Shown: one piece after another, positions 1 through 9,210 of the stretch
Layout of the letters: each line of letters begins with the position of its first letter
Numbering within the stretch: position 1 is the first letter of the stretch
Source of the DNA: Diplonema japonicum
Lineage: Eukaryota; Euglenozoa; Diplonemea; Diplonemida; Diplonemidae
Reading direction: 5' to 3'
DNA: 64,000 bases
NCBI GenBank assembly: GCA_964019335.1
Contig: OZ025696.1
Coordinates: 372,001 to 436,000 of the forward strand
Made by a program: the position numbers and the translations under genes
Notes under the pieces: generated by a model
What the model was told of the DNA's origin: nothing
The model's input: the letters and a program-made list of their open reading frames with translations, nothing else
Database searches by the model: none

Positions 1-247
1 TCCTAAGAATGCCCCACAGGCCAAAGGGCAGTGCAGTGACAACAAGAATTACCCCTATAACAACAGAGCTTCGGTGGGCTATCGTAGTGTCCGACAGAGC
101 CAGAGGGATCAAGGTGGTTACAGTGTTCATGAATGTGAAGATTAGGAGTTGTTTTAAGACGTTATGGCGAAGGTCAGACACTGTAAGCATATCTGGAACG
201 CACCAAGACTTGCAGAGGTTCAGGGGCTGCGGTGGTGCTTCAGTCAT
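1..247 (-). CDS. Four-helix membrane protein, partial copy (fourth family member)
   Basis: An ATG at 247 opens a frame that runs off the left edge, giving the first 82 codons. The translation aligns with the three complete paralogues to the right: a KSWCV motif near residue 13, an S-D-L-R motif before the first helix, a first hydrophobic segment, and a second one ending in GLWGILR. The Cys-rich loop and last two helices would lie beyond the edge. The start is preceded by an A-rich leader, as in its neighbours. Function is unknown; it is probably an integral membrane protein. Membership of the family is clear, but whether the copy is intact cannot be judged. Confidence 0.75.
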   Translation of the reverse strand, partial: MTEAPPQPLNLCKSWCVPDMLTVSDLRHNVLKQLLIFTFMNTVTTLIPLALSDTTIAHRSSVVIGVILVVTALPFGLWGILR

Positions 248-392
248 TTTTATAACAATTCTTTTTTTTTAACCTGAGTGTACTTAGAAAAAGAAAGGGG
301 GGGGGAGAAAAAATGTTTAAAATAATAATATCTGAAGCTAGGGGGGGAAGAAGACTCGGTAGGAAGAGGTTTTGGGCGTTGAAAACAGATAT

Positions 393-436
<44 letters not shown>

Positions 437-1428
437 GGAAGTTAGGAAATCTCAGAAAATTGAAGTAAATTCGAAAAACCGCAGGGAGTGAAAGGAGCAT
501 TCCATGGTGTGCCATATAGTTAGCTTACCATCCATGTGGGGGAACAATCATGTTTTTTTTTTTTTTTTTCTCCTACGGTTTTCTTCAAGTTTGAAGAAGT
601 TCCATAATCTTCCAATTAAATCGATATCTATCCGGCAACACGGACCCCGAACCCAATTAATTGAATTGAAAATAATTTTTTAAAAAAGAATAACCCGCTA
701 GGATACAAAGGCTGGGGGGGCAAACAAAAGGCCCACTTAACAACAAGTGTCACCGTACTGGTTTGCGGGCCACTGTAGTAAGGGCATCTTTAAAACGAGG
801 TAGAAAAAAAAATACGAAGGAAAAAAAAAAAAAAAAAGAAAGAAAGAAATGGGGTTAGGGGGTCAATCAAAAAAAAACCTTTTTTTTTCTTTTTTTTTTT
901 ACTCGCCTTTCGTCATTTTCCTTATTAGCATTGTTGGGCTTATTATCCTTCTACAGGTTAATGCACAAACAACAAGTCGCAGGTGAAAAAGCAACTTAGC
1001 CTTGTACATAGTGTAAAGGACTTAACGAGAGGGGCGTAAAGAAAAAAAAAGAGCGTATTTACCGCCAAGATGACGAGCCATAATTCCACTCGTTTTGCCG
1101 TTTTCCTTTTTTTTTTTTTTTTTTTTTTTTTGGAAAACTCGAGTTGATAATTATGACCCATTATTTGTATTTTTTTTTTTTTTTTTTTCATCCTCTCTTT
1201 TTTTCTCATGTGATGAAGGTCGACAGTGGGAAAAAAAAAAAAAGAAAATTCGATAAAGCTCGTTCAATGTGCATGCGGGGTGCTTACTGTTCGGAGGAAA
1301 AAAAAAAAAAAGAAGTTGTAAGAAAAAGTCAGCAACCCCTGTGATGACAACTACAGCAGTGTCTCGGAAAAAAACCTGGGGGGGGGGGGGGGGGGCCAGC
1401 TTCGAAAAGCGAATTCAGATAGTTGCTA
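248..1428. other. Spacer rich in homopolymers
   Basis: No gene supported. It contains a 37-base T run (395-431), other A and T runs of 15-25 bases, and a G run near 1380-1395. Short open frames here encode only poly-Lys or poly-Phe. Confidence 0.7.
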
Positions 1429-2127
1429 TTATTCTTTTTCTTCTAAACTTTGAACAGAAACAAAAGGGGTTAAGGCGGTCCCAACTTTAGTCCACTGTTC
1501 CAGCTCACCGGCTTCCAGCCTGATGTAGTACACAAAAGCGAAAGCAACCGGGATCAGAAAAGAAAATATATTTGAAGTAAACACCACACATTGCATCGGG
1601 GTGAAGCCCATAGAGGTGCGGGAGGAGGGGGCACTGTTGCAATCGTCTGTGGACCACGCCTCGCACGTCACATTGGCAACATCATTGTACGCATTGATCA
1701 TGTCCCTGCTACACGTGCTGTTCGCAAGGCAGGGAAGCTCATCCACAACAGCAACCCCACATCCTTGAAACGAGCTCTGCTCCATCTGACAGGACGCAGC
1801 CATCATGACGGCCGCACCTGTTATTACTGCAATCTTCATCATGATCACAACCAACCCATACAGAACGTATATAGCAGTAACGCCACGATTGCCTTTGAGC
1901 ACACCCCACATCCCAAGGGGGAAGGCTGACCACAGAAGGATGAGCCCTGCTATGGTTGCATTCCGCAGTGCAGTCGGTTGCGTAGACAGGGCAAGGGTGA
2001 TGACAGCAACGACTGTGGAGAACAGATTTGTGAGTATCAAGTTCTCAATGCTGAAGTAGCGCAGGTGCCTCGTGTCCAGCAAAGCATGCCTCACACAACA
2101 GGTTGTAAACAGGTAGCGGTAGTACAT
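1429..2127 (-). CDS. Four-helix membrane protein with Cys-rich loop, copy 1
   Basis: A 232-residue protein. Predicted helices lie near residues 30-50, 58-78, 84-112 and 186-208, so both ends are probably cytosolic. The loop between helices 3 and 4 (about 113-185) has six cysteines and two N-glycosylation sequons (NST, NVT). The topology recalls tetraspanins, but the diagnostic CCG motif is absent, so this is a tetraspan-like family I do not recognise. The ATG at 2127 agrees with the paralogues in length and alignment. It is the second of four tandem same-strand copies. The central loop is nearly identical to the next copy at DNA level, while the helices differ. No enzymatic motif is visible; a structural or surface role is inference. 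Confidence 0.85.
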   Translation of the reverse strand: MYYRYLFTTCCVRHALLDTRHLRYFSIENLILTNLFSTVVAVITLALSTQPTALRNATIAGLILLWSAFPLGMWGVLKGNRGVTAIYVLYGLVVIMMKIAVITGAAVMMAASCQMEQSSFQGCGVAVVDELPCLANSTCSRDMINAYNDVANVTCEAWSTDDCNSAPSSRTSMGFTPMQCVVFTSNIFSFLIPVAFAFVYYIRLEAGELEQWTKVGTALTPFVSVQSLEEKE

Positions 2128-2561
2128 ATAGTTTTCCTCTTTTTTTTTTTTAAAAAAAAGTTTTTTGTGTTCCCAACCTTTTTTTTATATGGGGTAAGTT
2201 ATGAGTGCTCCTTAAAAAGGAAATAATTAATAAGAGCAGAAGAAAGCCAGTTCTTTGAATTCTGAGTTAAGAAAGGAGAGGGAGAGGGAGAGAATAGAGC
2301 AAAGGGGCAGAAAAGAGTGAGACAACAAAAGCCCAACGTTGTTTTTTTTTTTTTTTTTTTTTTTTTTCCGTTGCGGTTCATTAGAGTTGTCGCGCTTCTT
2401 AAAGAAAGAGTTTACAGCAAAGTTATCAGATCACGGCCCATCAACAGTGGGGTGGCCCGCAGACGAAAAGACATACACTTTCGTATACGCGTAGTCTGCA
2501 GGAAAAAGCCCAACAGTCAGGAAAACCAGAAAAAAGAAGAAAAAAAAAAGGGAGCAAAAAG

Positions 2562-2596
<35 letters not shown>

Positions 2597-2636
2597 GCTT
2601 TCTTTTCAATACTTCCCGCTTTGTAAGCATTTCCTT
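2128..2636. other. Spacer between membrane-protein copies
   Basis: About 500 bases with no supported gene. A T run (about 2341-2367) and an A run (about 2566-2594) flank a more complex stretch at 2370-2530 in which I recognise nothing. Confidence 0.6.
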
Positions 2637-3317
2637 TTACTCACGGCTTTCATCATTCATCGACCTTTCGTAAACAGCGACCGGCAGCACAGGGTTAGCT
2701 GCCTCCAGACGGGTGTAGTACATGAGCCCAAAGAAAACAGGGAGGACCGAGGTGAATAGCTGAACAGCAAGAATTCCTACCGCAAACCCTGTGAAGCCCA
2801 TAGAGGTGCGGACGGAGGGGGCATCGCTGCAATCGTCTGTGGACCACGCCTCGCACGTCACATTGGCAACATCATTGTACGCATTGATCATGTCCCTGCT
2901 ACACGTGCTGTTCGCAAGGCAGGGAAGCTCATCCACAACAGCAAAACCACATCCTTGAAAAAAACTCTGTCCGATCTGGCAGGAAGCGGCCACCATGACA
3001 GTTGCAACAACTGTTAACAGGACCTTCCCAACACCTGCTAGCAAGCCGTACAGAACGTACACTGCCAGCATACCACGGTTCTCTCGAAGAATGCCCCACA
3101 AAGCGAAAGGAATTGTGGTCCATAGGAGGATTACCCCTGCGATGGCAGCGTTGCGCTCAGCATCAGACTTCTCTGCGGTGGCGAGGGGGACTGTTTCTAT
3201 CATTGTGTTAATCAGGGTGGAAATGGCGAGATTCTCTAGTAAAAAGCGGCGGAGATCTGCAGTGTTCAGCCTGGTGCTCACATACCATGACTTGAAGCAG
3301 TGGGTAGTGTAATTCAT
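2637..3317 (-). CDS. Four-helix membrane protein with Cys-rich loop, copy 2
   Basis: A 226-residue paralogue of the genes on either side. Four hydrophobic segments and the same six-Cys loop (motifs ELPCLANSTC and EAWSTDDC) are present. I chose the ATG at 3317, reading M-N-Y-T-T-H, because it aligns with M-Y-K-Y-T-T-H of the next copy; an upstream in-frame start would add only low-complexity Lys/Phe residues encoded by homopolymers. The coding-strand leader contains a run of 35 A ending about ten bases before the ATG. The charged C-terminus (NDESRE) is unlike that of copy 1. Function unknown; membrane location is inferred from hydropathy. Confidence 0.85.
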   Translation of the reverse strand: MNYTTHCFKSWYVSTRLNTADLRRFLLENLAISTLINTMIETVPLATAEKSDAERNAAIAGVILLWTTIPFALWGILRENRGMLAVYVLYGLLAGVGKVLLTVVATVMVAASCQIGQSFFQGCGFAVVDELPCLANSTCSRDMINAYNDVANVTCEAWSTDDCSDAPSVRTSMGFTGFAVGILAVQLFTSVLPVFFGLMYYTRLEAANPVLPVAVYERSMNDESRE

Positions 3318-3325
3318 TTTTGAAA

Positions 3326-3363
<38 letters not shown>

Positions 3364-3579
3364 AAGAATATTACAACAACAACAACAAAAAAAAAAAAAG
3401 AAGGAGAAAAAAAAATAAGATAGAATTCGGGGGGTAAAAATAGGGAAAAAAGAAGAAGAAAAAGCAAATATTGGGAATGGGGGAAATAAAGAACAGAAAA
3501 AAAAAAGGCCGCCGTCGTCCTCCCCCTCTTTTTTTTTTTTTTTGTTGCCATAAGCTAACTATGAGAAATAATAAACACA

Positions 3580-3622
3580 AATATATGAGTTAAAGGATGT
3601 CGTTGCGAGACGCCCCTTTGTA
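3580..3622 (-). mobile_element. Short fragment matching the 3' end of retroelement A
   Basis: About 43 bases resemble the last bases of element A (26606 onward), including the shared terminal ATATATGAGTTAAAGG on the plus strand. Similarity stops in a poly-A run. It is probably a heavily 5'-truncated insertion, diverged at several positions. Confidence 0.6.
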
Positions 3623-3671
3623 AACAAAAAAAAAAAAGAAAAGGGGGAGTATGACGGCAAATGAAACATTG

Positions 3672-3707
<36 letters not shown>

Positions 3708-3940
3708 CCATTCCTTTTTTTTTTTTTTTTTTTCGTTCGTTTGTTTGGGGTCAGAGCACTGAATTAAGTTAACCTATTAACAGACCAGGAGTTGTTGTTA
3801 ATGGCTAGAATTAAAATTAAAAATTGGTTTTTTTTTTTTTTTTCGTTTTTCTTTTTTTTTTTTTTTTTTTTTCCATCTTTCTTTTTGCTTTTCGTTCGTT
3901 GCTAGGGGAGAGATGTTGCAAAAGAAAGAAGGAAAAGAAA

Positions 3941-4056
3941 AGAGGAATTGGCCGTTGTTTGTACATGCCGGCGGGTAGAAACCTTGAGAAGTTTGTCAAC
4001 CCGAAACACGTTGCCAACGTTCCCCTTTTGTTTAGACAAGTCAAAGACTCGTTCTT
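3941..4056. repeat. Dispersed hairpin repeat R, copy 1
   Basis: One of at least three good copies of a unit of about 110 bp (others at 5271-5380 and split over 47241-48375). It shares long identical stretches such as GTTTGTCAACCCGAAACACG. Arms near its two ends are complementary and nested stems can be drawn, though this copy has some mismatches. It ends at GACTCGTTCTT next to an A run. No protein function is likely, although one frame is open by chance. Confidence 0.8.
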
Positions 4057-4241
4057 AAAAAAAAAAACCAGGGAGGGAAAAAAAAACGCCAAACAATATT
4101 TTTTTTTGTTACAAAAAAAAAAAAAAAAAAAAACCAGGGAGGGAAAAAAAAGGGGGGGGGGAAATTCAGGAGTGTACTTCAGTTATGGATTCCCCAACAC
4201 AGAGAATCTAAGAATCTTTTTTTTTTTTTTTCTATCTATTC

Positions 4242-4940
4242 CTATTCTTCCTCATCCAGCAAGTCCCCATTCAGTGCAACATGCGGGTGGATGTATCCAG
4301 CCAAAGACACAACTGGTTCAACAATCTCCAAACGGGTGTAGTACATAAACCCGAAGTAAACAGGAATAATCGTCCCAAAGATCTGAAGGATAACCATAAT
4401 CACATAAAACATGGTGAAGCCCATCGAGGTGCGGGCGGTGTGGGCATCGCTGCAATCGTCTGTGGACCACGCCTCGCACATCACATTGGCAACATCATTG
4501 TACGCATTGATCATGTCCCTGCTGCACGTGCTGTTCGCAAGGCAAGGAAGCTCATTCGCAGCCAAACCGCATCCTTGAAACGAGCTCTGCTCAATCTGAC
4601 AGGACGTCGCCACCATGACAGTCGCAACAACCGACAACAGGACCTTCCCAACACCTGCTAGCAAGCCGTACAGCACGTACACTGCCAGTATACCACGGTT
4701 TTGTTTCACCACACCCCACACCCCGAAGGGGACGGTGGTCCACAGTAGAGCAAGACCCATCACATCTGCGAACACCTCGGCGTCAGCTCTGTCTGCAGTG
4801 AGATATAGGAAGCCAGAGTAGGCAGTGCCCATAAAGGTGGCGATCATGAGATTTTCGAGGAAGAAGCGGCGCAGGTCCGCAGCATCCAGCCTGGTGTTGA
4901 CACACCATGACTTGAGGAAGTGGGTTGTGTACTTGTACAT
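4242..4940 (-). CDS. Four-helix membrane protein with Cys-rich loop, copy 3
   Basis: A 232-residue protein with the family layout: an N-terminal segment of about 28 residues (KSWCVNTRLDAADLRRF), two helices, a third long helix (VLYGLLAGVGKVLLSVVATVMVA), a six-Cys loop, a fourth helix and an acidic tail ending DLLDEEE. The ATG at 4940 sits directly after about 16 A residues on the coding strand. The loop is slightly more diverged than between copies 1 and 2 (NVMC replaces NVTC, losing one sequon). Same-strand tandem placement and high similarity show local duplication. Function unknown. Confidence 0.85.
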   Translation of the reverse strand: MYKYTTHFLKSWCVNTRLDAADLRRFFLENLMIATFMGTAYSGFLYLTADRADAEVFADVMGLALLWTTVPFGVWGVVKQNRGILAVYVLYGLLAGVGKVLLSVVATVMVATSCQIEQSSFQGCGLAANELPCLANSTCSRDMINAYNDVANVMCEAWSTDDCSDAHTARTSMGFTMFYVIMVILQIFGTIIPVYFGFMYYTRLEIVEPVVSLAGYIHPHVALNGDLLDEEE

Positions 4941-5270
4941 TTTTTTTTTTTTTTTTGTGTTTTTGGAAACAAGCTTTTTTTTTTTTTTTTTTTGAGATTC
5001 GCCTGACCACATTAAAAAAAAAAAAAAAATGGGGCTTTGATTGCAACACCAGGTGGCGTTAAGCGTGCAATGAAGCACGAACTACCTACTTGATTACAGG
5101 GGGCGCTCCTCGGCCGAGCAGTAGCTTCTTCTGCGTTCCGCGTCGTGTCCTTAATGCGTGCGGTGTGCTCAACCCTAGCCGGGGCGTCCCGGGTAACCAA
5201 GATTCTGCGCTCGTGCAGTTTGCTGCAAAAAAACAAAAACAAAAACAAAAACAAAAACAAAAAACATAAA
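4941..5270. other. Spacer with a complex stretch and a CAAAAA repeat
   Basis: After two T runs, 5040-5225 is a GC-richer complex stretch in which I recognise no gene, tRNA or repeat copy. A short (CAAAAA)n array follows at about 5226-5262, directly beside hairpin repeat copy 2. Confidence 0.6.
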
Positions 5271-5380
5271 GAGGAACTGGCCGTTGTTTGTACGTGCCGG
5301 GTAAAACCTGGAGAAGTTTGTCAACCCGAAACACGTTGCCAACGTTCCTCTTTTGTTTAGACAAGTCAAAGACTCGTTCT
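5271..5380. repeat. Dispersed hairpin repeat R, copy 2
   Basis: The best-paired copy. AAAGAGGAAC at the left pairs perfectly with GTTCCTCTTT about 65 bases later. Inside, TGGC pairs with GCCA, ACGTG with CACGT, and CGGGT with ACCCG, giving a long nested hairpin over roughly 5268-5352. The right part, to GACTCGTTCT, is unpaired but conserved. It could be a SINE-like repeat or a structured RNA; I see no convincing polymerase III A and B boxes. Confidence 0.8.
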
Positions 5381-5486
5381 CGCAGAAAAAAGAGAGAGTT
5401 CTCATGCTGCTCCTGGTCCTCCCGCAAGGCTAGACTGCAAGGTGAACGCACAGACACAGACACACAAGGTGAGAAAACCCTTCCTT

Positions 5487-6056
5487 TCACCAACCAAAGC
5501 TAATCCAAGTTTCCATCTCACCAGGCTCTTCAACTCTGAAGCCCTGCGACATCAAGAACTCAACCATCTCAAGGTTCCCCACCTGCGAGGCAAGGTGCAA
5601 CGCTGTGTTCCCCTTCGCACTCCGACAGTTCATATCCGGGCGATATGCTAAAATAGCTTCCACAGTAGGGATGGAAGAACTGATGGCAGCCTGGTGGAGG
5701 GGGGTAAGTCCTTTAGGCTTACTCGTAGTCACATCGCCCGTTATGGGCAGACCGTAATCCAAAAGGAGACACACAACATCAGCTCTCCCTAGCCTTGCGT
5801 AGCGGTCAAGGCTGGCATTGTTCGGGGATATTTCCATGTCAAGCAATTTTTGTCGGGCAACAGCTTTTTTCGAAGCCCTTACCTGTATAACATCACCCGC
5901 CACCAGTGGTGGCAGGTCCCCGTCTATCTCTATTTCAGAAGCTTTCATGCTAAATACCAAAGCGATCCTTTCCAGTACCTTGCTGCACGTATCGTGTTCA
6001 TAGACTAGGAGGTCTCTCTCTTCGCCGCTGGATGAGAGGCGGGCGAACACTTCCAT
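5487..6056 (-). CDS. Ankyrin-repeat protein
   Basis: A 189-residue protein. The C-terminal half has two clear ankyrin repeats, recognised by G-L-T-P-L-H-Q-A-A near residue 117 and G-N-T-A-L-H-L-A-S near 150, with a weaker one before them (A-R-L-G-R-A-D-V-V near 88). The N-terminal 65 residues contain a possible small beta-rich fold (VLVYEH-like strands, then DGDLPPLVAGDVIQVRAS), which may be ubiquitin-like but is too weak to claim. There is no signal peptide or membrane helix, so it is probably cytosolic. Ankyrin repeats mediate protein binding; the partner is unknown. The ATG at 6056 follows A7 and G8 runs. It is the only ankyrin gene here and shows no link to its neighbours. Confidence 0.8.
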   Translation of the reverse strand: MEVFARLSSSGEERDLLVYEHDTCSKVLERIALVFSMKASEIEIDGDLPPLVAGDVIQVRASKKAVARQKLLDMEISPNNASLDRYARLGRADVVCLLLDYGLPITGDVTTSKPKGLTPLHQAAISSSIPTVEAILAYRPDMNCRSAKGNTALHLASQVGNLEMVEFLMSQGFRVEEPGEMETWISFGW

Positions 6057-9000
6057 TTTTTTTCCCCCCCTTCCTTTTTTTTTTTTGATTGTTCAAATGT
6101 AAACAAAACAAAAAATAATAATAGTGCGGGGGGGGGATGCGACTCGATATTTCAAGTTTCTTTTTTTTTTTTCCAAACAAATAAAAAAAAAAAAAGAGGG
6201 GAGGGAAAAAAAAAAGAAAAGAAATGAAGGGAATCGTGCCAGAAACCATGGGGGGGGGGGGGGGGGGGACAGGAGAAATACGTGGAAACGAAAAAGAAAA
6301 AAAAAGAAATGAAGAGGGATGGACCAAAGCCCTTTAGAAAGGGCAGGCTAATACTGCAAAATGCGGGGGAGGGAGGGAGGCTATGGGCCAAGATTTTCAA
6401 ACAATGGCTCACAAGAGAAGTGGATGGCATACGGAACTGCACGAAGCTAGGGGGAAGGGGGAGTATCGTCCACAAGATTTTTTGTTTTTTTTTTTTTTTT
6501 TTTTTTTCTTCTTTTTAAATTTTTATAATAAAATCTATAACTATGTTTGTTTTTTAAAAAAAAAAAAAAAAGTGGATTTCTTAGGTACTGAAACAAAAAA
6601 AAATGCGAATAAAATTCGCTGTGATGGGCGGGGGGGGGGGGGGGGGAGGGAGGGTGAACAACAACACAACAATAACTACCAAAAGGCACAATAAAGAGGA
6701 AGACCAACCTCCCTCAAAATGTATTCATAAAAGGGATCAGGGAGGAGAGGGGGGAAAAAAAAATGAAAATAGGGAGGAGGAAGGTCCGCTTCCCTCCCCC
6801 GTCCTCGGCCCTTTTATCTGATAATTGTTTAGCCTGCCATTCAGCTACCCAAAGCGTATCAGGCAGCATAACATCAGAGAGCTATAGTCCAGATGGAGAT
6901 TGGAAAAAAGGAGGGGGGGGGGAATGCTTGAGATAGGAATGAAGCATTACTTTATTAATATTTTTACAATAGGGGGGGGGGGGGGTAAAAACCATTTTTT
7001 GACTCCAAAATAACAATATCATTGGTGCGTCTCATCTCACGGGTCTGTTTGAACGGGCGGGGAAGAAAAAAAAAAAAGAAGAAAAAAAAAAAGAAAATTT
7101 TGTTTTCCGGATGATCAGGGACAGGGCGTGGTTTTACCCATTTTGCTAGTAGTAATGGCATCAGATGAGGGAGGTGCGCACAGATATTTTTGTTTGGACA
7201 AGCAGCCCAAAGAATTATAAATACCATTAAGAGGTAACGGAGGGGGGAGGGGATATTTTTTTTTATCACACATTTTCTTTTTTAGGGGGGATTTGCTTTT
7301 TCAAAAAAAAAAAAAAAAAAAAAACCATGCCAATTGGCCTACGCACTTTTAGTTTCAAAAGAGATCTTTGTGCTTTTTTTTTTTTTTTTTTTTTTTTTTC
7401 TTTTTTTTTTCCTTCTTTTATTTTCTGATGCAAATATGGTTTCGAGAGGAAAAAAAAAAAAAAAAAAAAAACAAAAGTTGGTTTAGGAATATGATTGGGG
7501 TAGATTTCCGGAAAGGAAAACCGGTACCCCCAAAAAACAATATGAAGACCCTTGTCCAGAGGAAGGAAAGGTGTATTTTTTTTCTCCCGGTATAAGACTT
7601 AATATGACAAGGAAATTCCGTTCTTGGGTCCCGTAGCCAAGATACAATAAAAACAAGATACGGGTGTTCAAACCTTTTCCTCCATGTTAAGTCCAAAGCG
7701 GTATTACTCAAAAAATAGATCAGTATAATAAAAGGCAAGAATATAGATTCCCCCCCCCCCCCCCTTCTTTTTTTTTAGTACCGCCTGTTTCATTTTTCTT
7801 TATCTGGTGCAGCAACAAAATGGCCCCGTATAAAAAAAGAAGTTTAACTTTAGAAATTTTTAAAAAAAAAAAAAAATGGGATTTGAACTATTTAAGGTGA
7901 GGAAAAGGATGATCCTCGCCCCCTACCTTTCCATTGCTTTGCTGGGGCAAAAAAAAAAAAACTTCAGAAAAAAAAAAAAAAGAAAAAAAGACTTCAGATG
8001 AAAGACATAGCCTTCCTCTGATACCCCGCTAAATAATGGTTTCGTGAGAGGGCAAAAAAAAGTAGTGCTTTACACAGTTGCACCCTATCTGAACCTCATG
8101 CTTTTTGCGGTGGTATACTTAATATAGCAGTCGTTTTTACCTTGAACACCAATGACAAAAACCTGCTCTAGCTAGAGGTCAGATCTGGGCTGCAAAACCC
8201 ACCACACGCATTTGAAGACGCCATTTGACTCGTGAAGTATAAAAAAAAAGAAAAAAGAAAAAAAAAGCGGGGAATAAAAAAAAAAAAAAAAAAAAAAAAA
8301 ACGACTTGTGGTTGAGTTCATACCGCGTCACCCTATGAGAGGAGGGGGCATTTAATTATACGAAAAAAAAAAAAAAAAAAAAAAAAAAAACGAGGACCCG
8401 ACCTACCAAAGAAAGAAAAAAAGAGTATTAAAAAAAATAAAGGGGGGAGGGGAAAACTGGAAAGTGAACACTTTTTTCTACTAACTGAGCCGACTGGTTT
8501 TGTCACCACAGGAAAGCCCAGGAACCAATATGAAAACTCTATAACAGCCCTGGTGTCGGGTGAAGTACATGTCTTCCGACGTATATCTGCTAAGATACTC
8601 ACCCGGAGGTTTTTCACTTTACAGATTTAAAAGAAGAGCTGGCGATTGTTATTCAGATTGCCACTACTCTTACAAAAAAAAAAAAAAAAAAAAAAAAAAA
8701 AACGAGCATGAAAGAGAGAGCGAGCTCGGACGATTACCGTCCTTTACCTCCCCTATTATAATTCTTCTTTCATCTTTTTTTATTTTGTTATATATAAACT
8801 AAACTACCCCCTTGCTTTTCTTCTAAACTTTAATAGGTGCAGGTCCACTATAAAAAAAAAAAGGTTTTTTATTGATTGTTGTTATGTTGGATGTTGCAAG
8901 TCGCAGTTTTTTTTTTTTTCTCACTTTTTTTTTTTTCTTTTTCTTTTTTTTTTTCCCGCCCCCTCCTTGAAACCAAAAAAGGGGATTGTTCAAAAAAAGA

Positions 9001-9210
9001 AATTTTTTTTTTAAAAAAAAAAGGGAAGTAAATGAAAAAAGTAAAAAAAAAAAAAAAAAAAAATATAAAAAAAAAAGAGAGGGAGAGAAGGTAACAGAAA
9101 TTTCATGCACAAAAAAAGCCCAGCAACAGGATGTGACACTGGTTCACTCCCACTACTTTATAAGGCCGAATTTGTTGCAGTTTTCTTATGTGGAATAAAA
9201 GGTTCCTCAC
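6057..9210. other. 3.1-kb homopolymer-rich spacer
   Basis: No gene supported. Dense A, T, G and C runs, for example G runs near 6250-6268 and 6630-6648, T runs near 6485-6507 and 7375-7400, and A runs near 8275-8300, 8362-8390 and 8675-8702. Short complex stretches at 6830-6900, 7500-7740, 8030-8220 and 8560-8660 match nothing I recognise. Confidence 0.65.

Larger units (their letters stand above)
3318..4241. other. Spacer with homopolymers, a retroelement fragment and a hairpin repeat
   Basis: Contains a 35-base T run (3328-3362), further long T runs at 3675-3735 and 3830-3870, and the two repeats listed separately (3580-3622 and 3941-4056). No gene supported. Confidence 0.65.

Noticed and set aside
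958-1490. Short frames encoding poly-Lys, poly-Phe or poly-Gly
   Set aside because: They are translations of homopolymer runs with no conserved start, domain or paralogue. The same applies to such frames at 6100-9200, 15700-18500, 24600-26600 and 37800-39800.
1429-4940. Assigning the four-helix proteins to true tetraspanins
   Set aside because: The topology fits, but the CCG motif and usual Cys pattern of the large loop are missing.
5040-5225. Complex GC-richer stretch checked for a tRNA or small RNA
   Set aside because: No cloverleaf, no convincing A or B box, and no second copy in the window. No tRNA or rRNA was found elsewhere either.
7418-7738. A 106-codon minus-strand frame in the spacer upstream of CAP gene 1
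   Set aside because: No recognisable domain and one end lies in a homopolymer; probably a chance frame.
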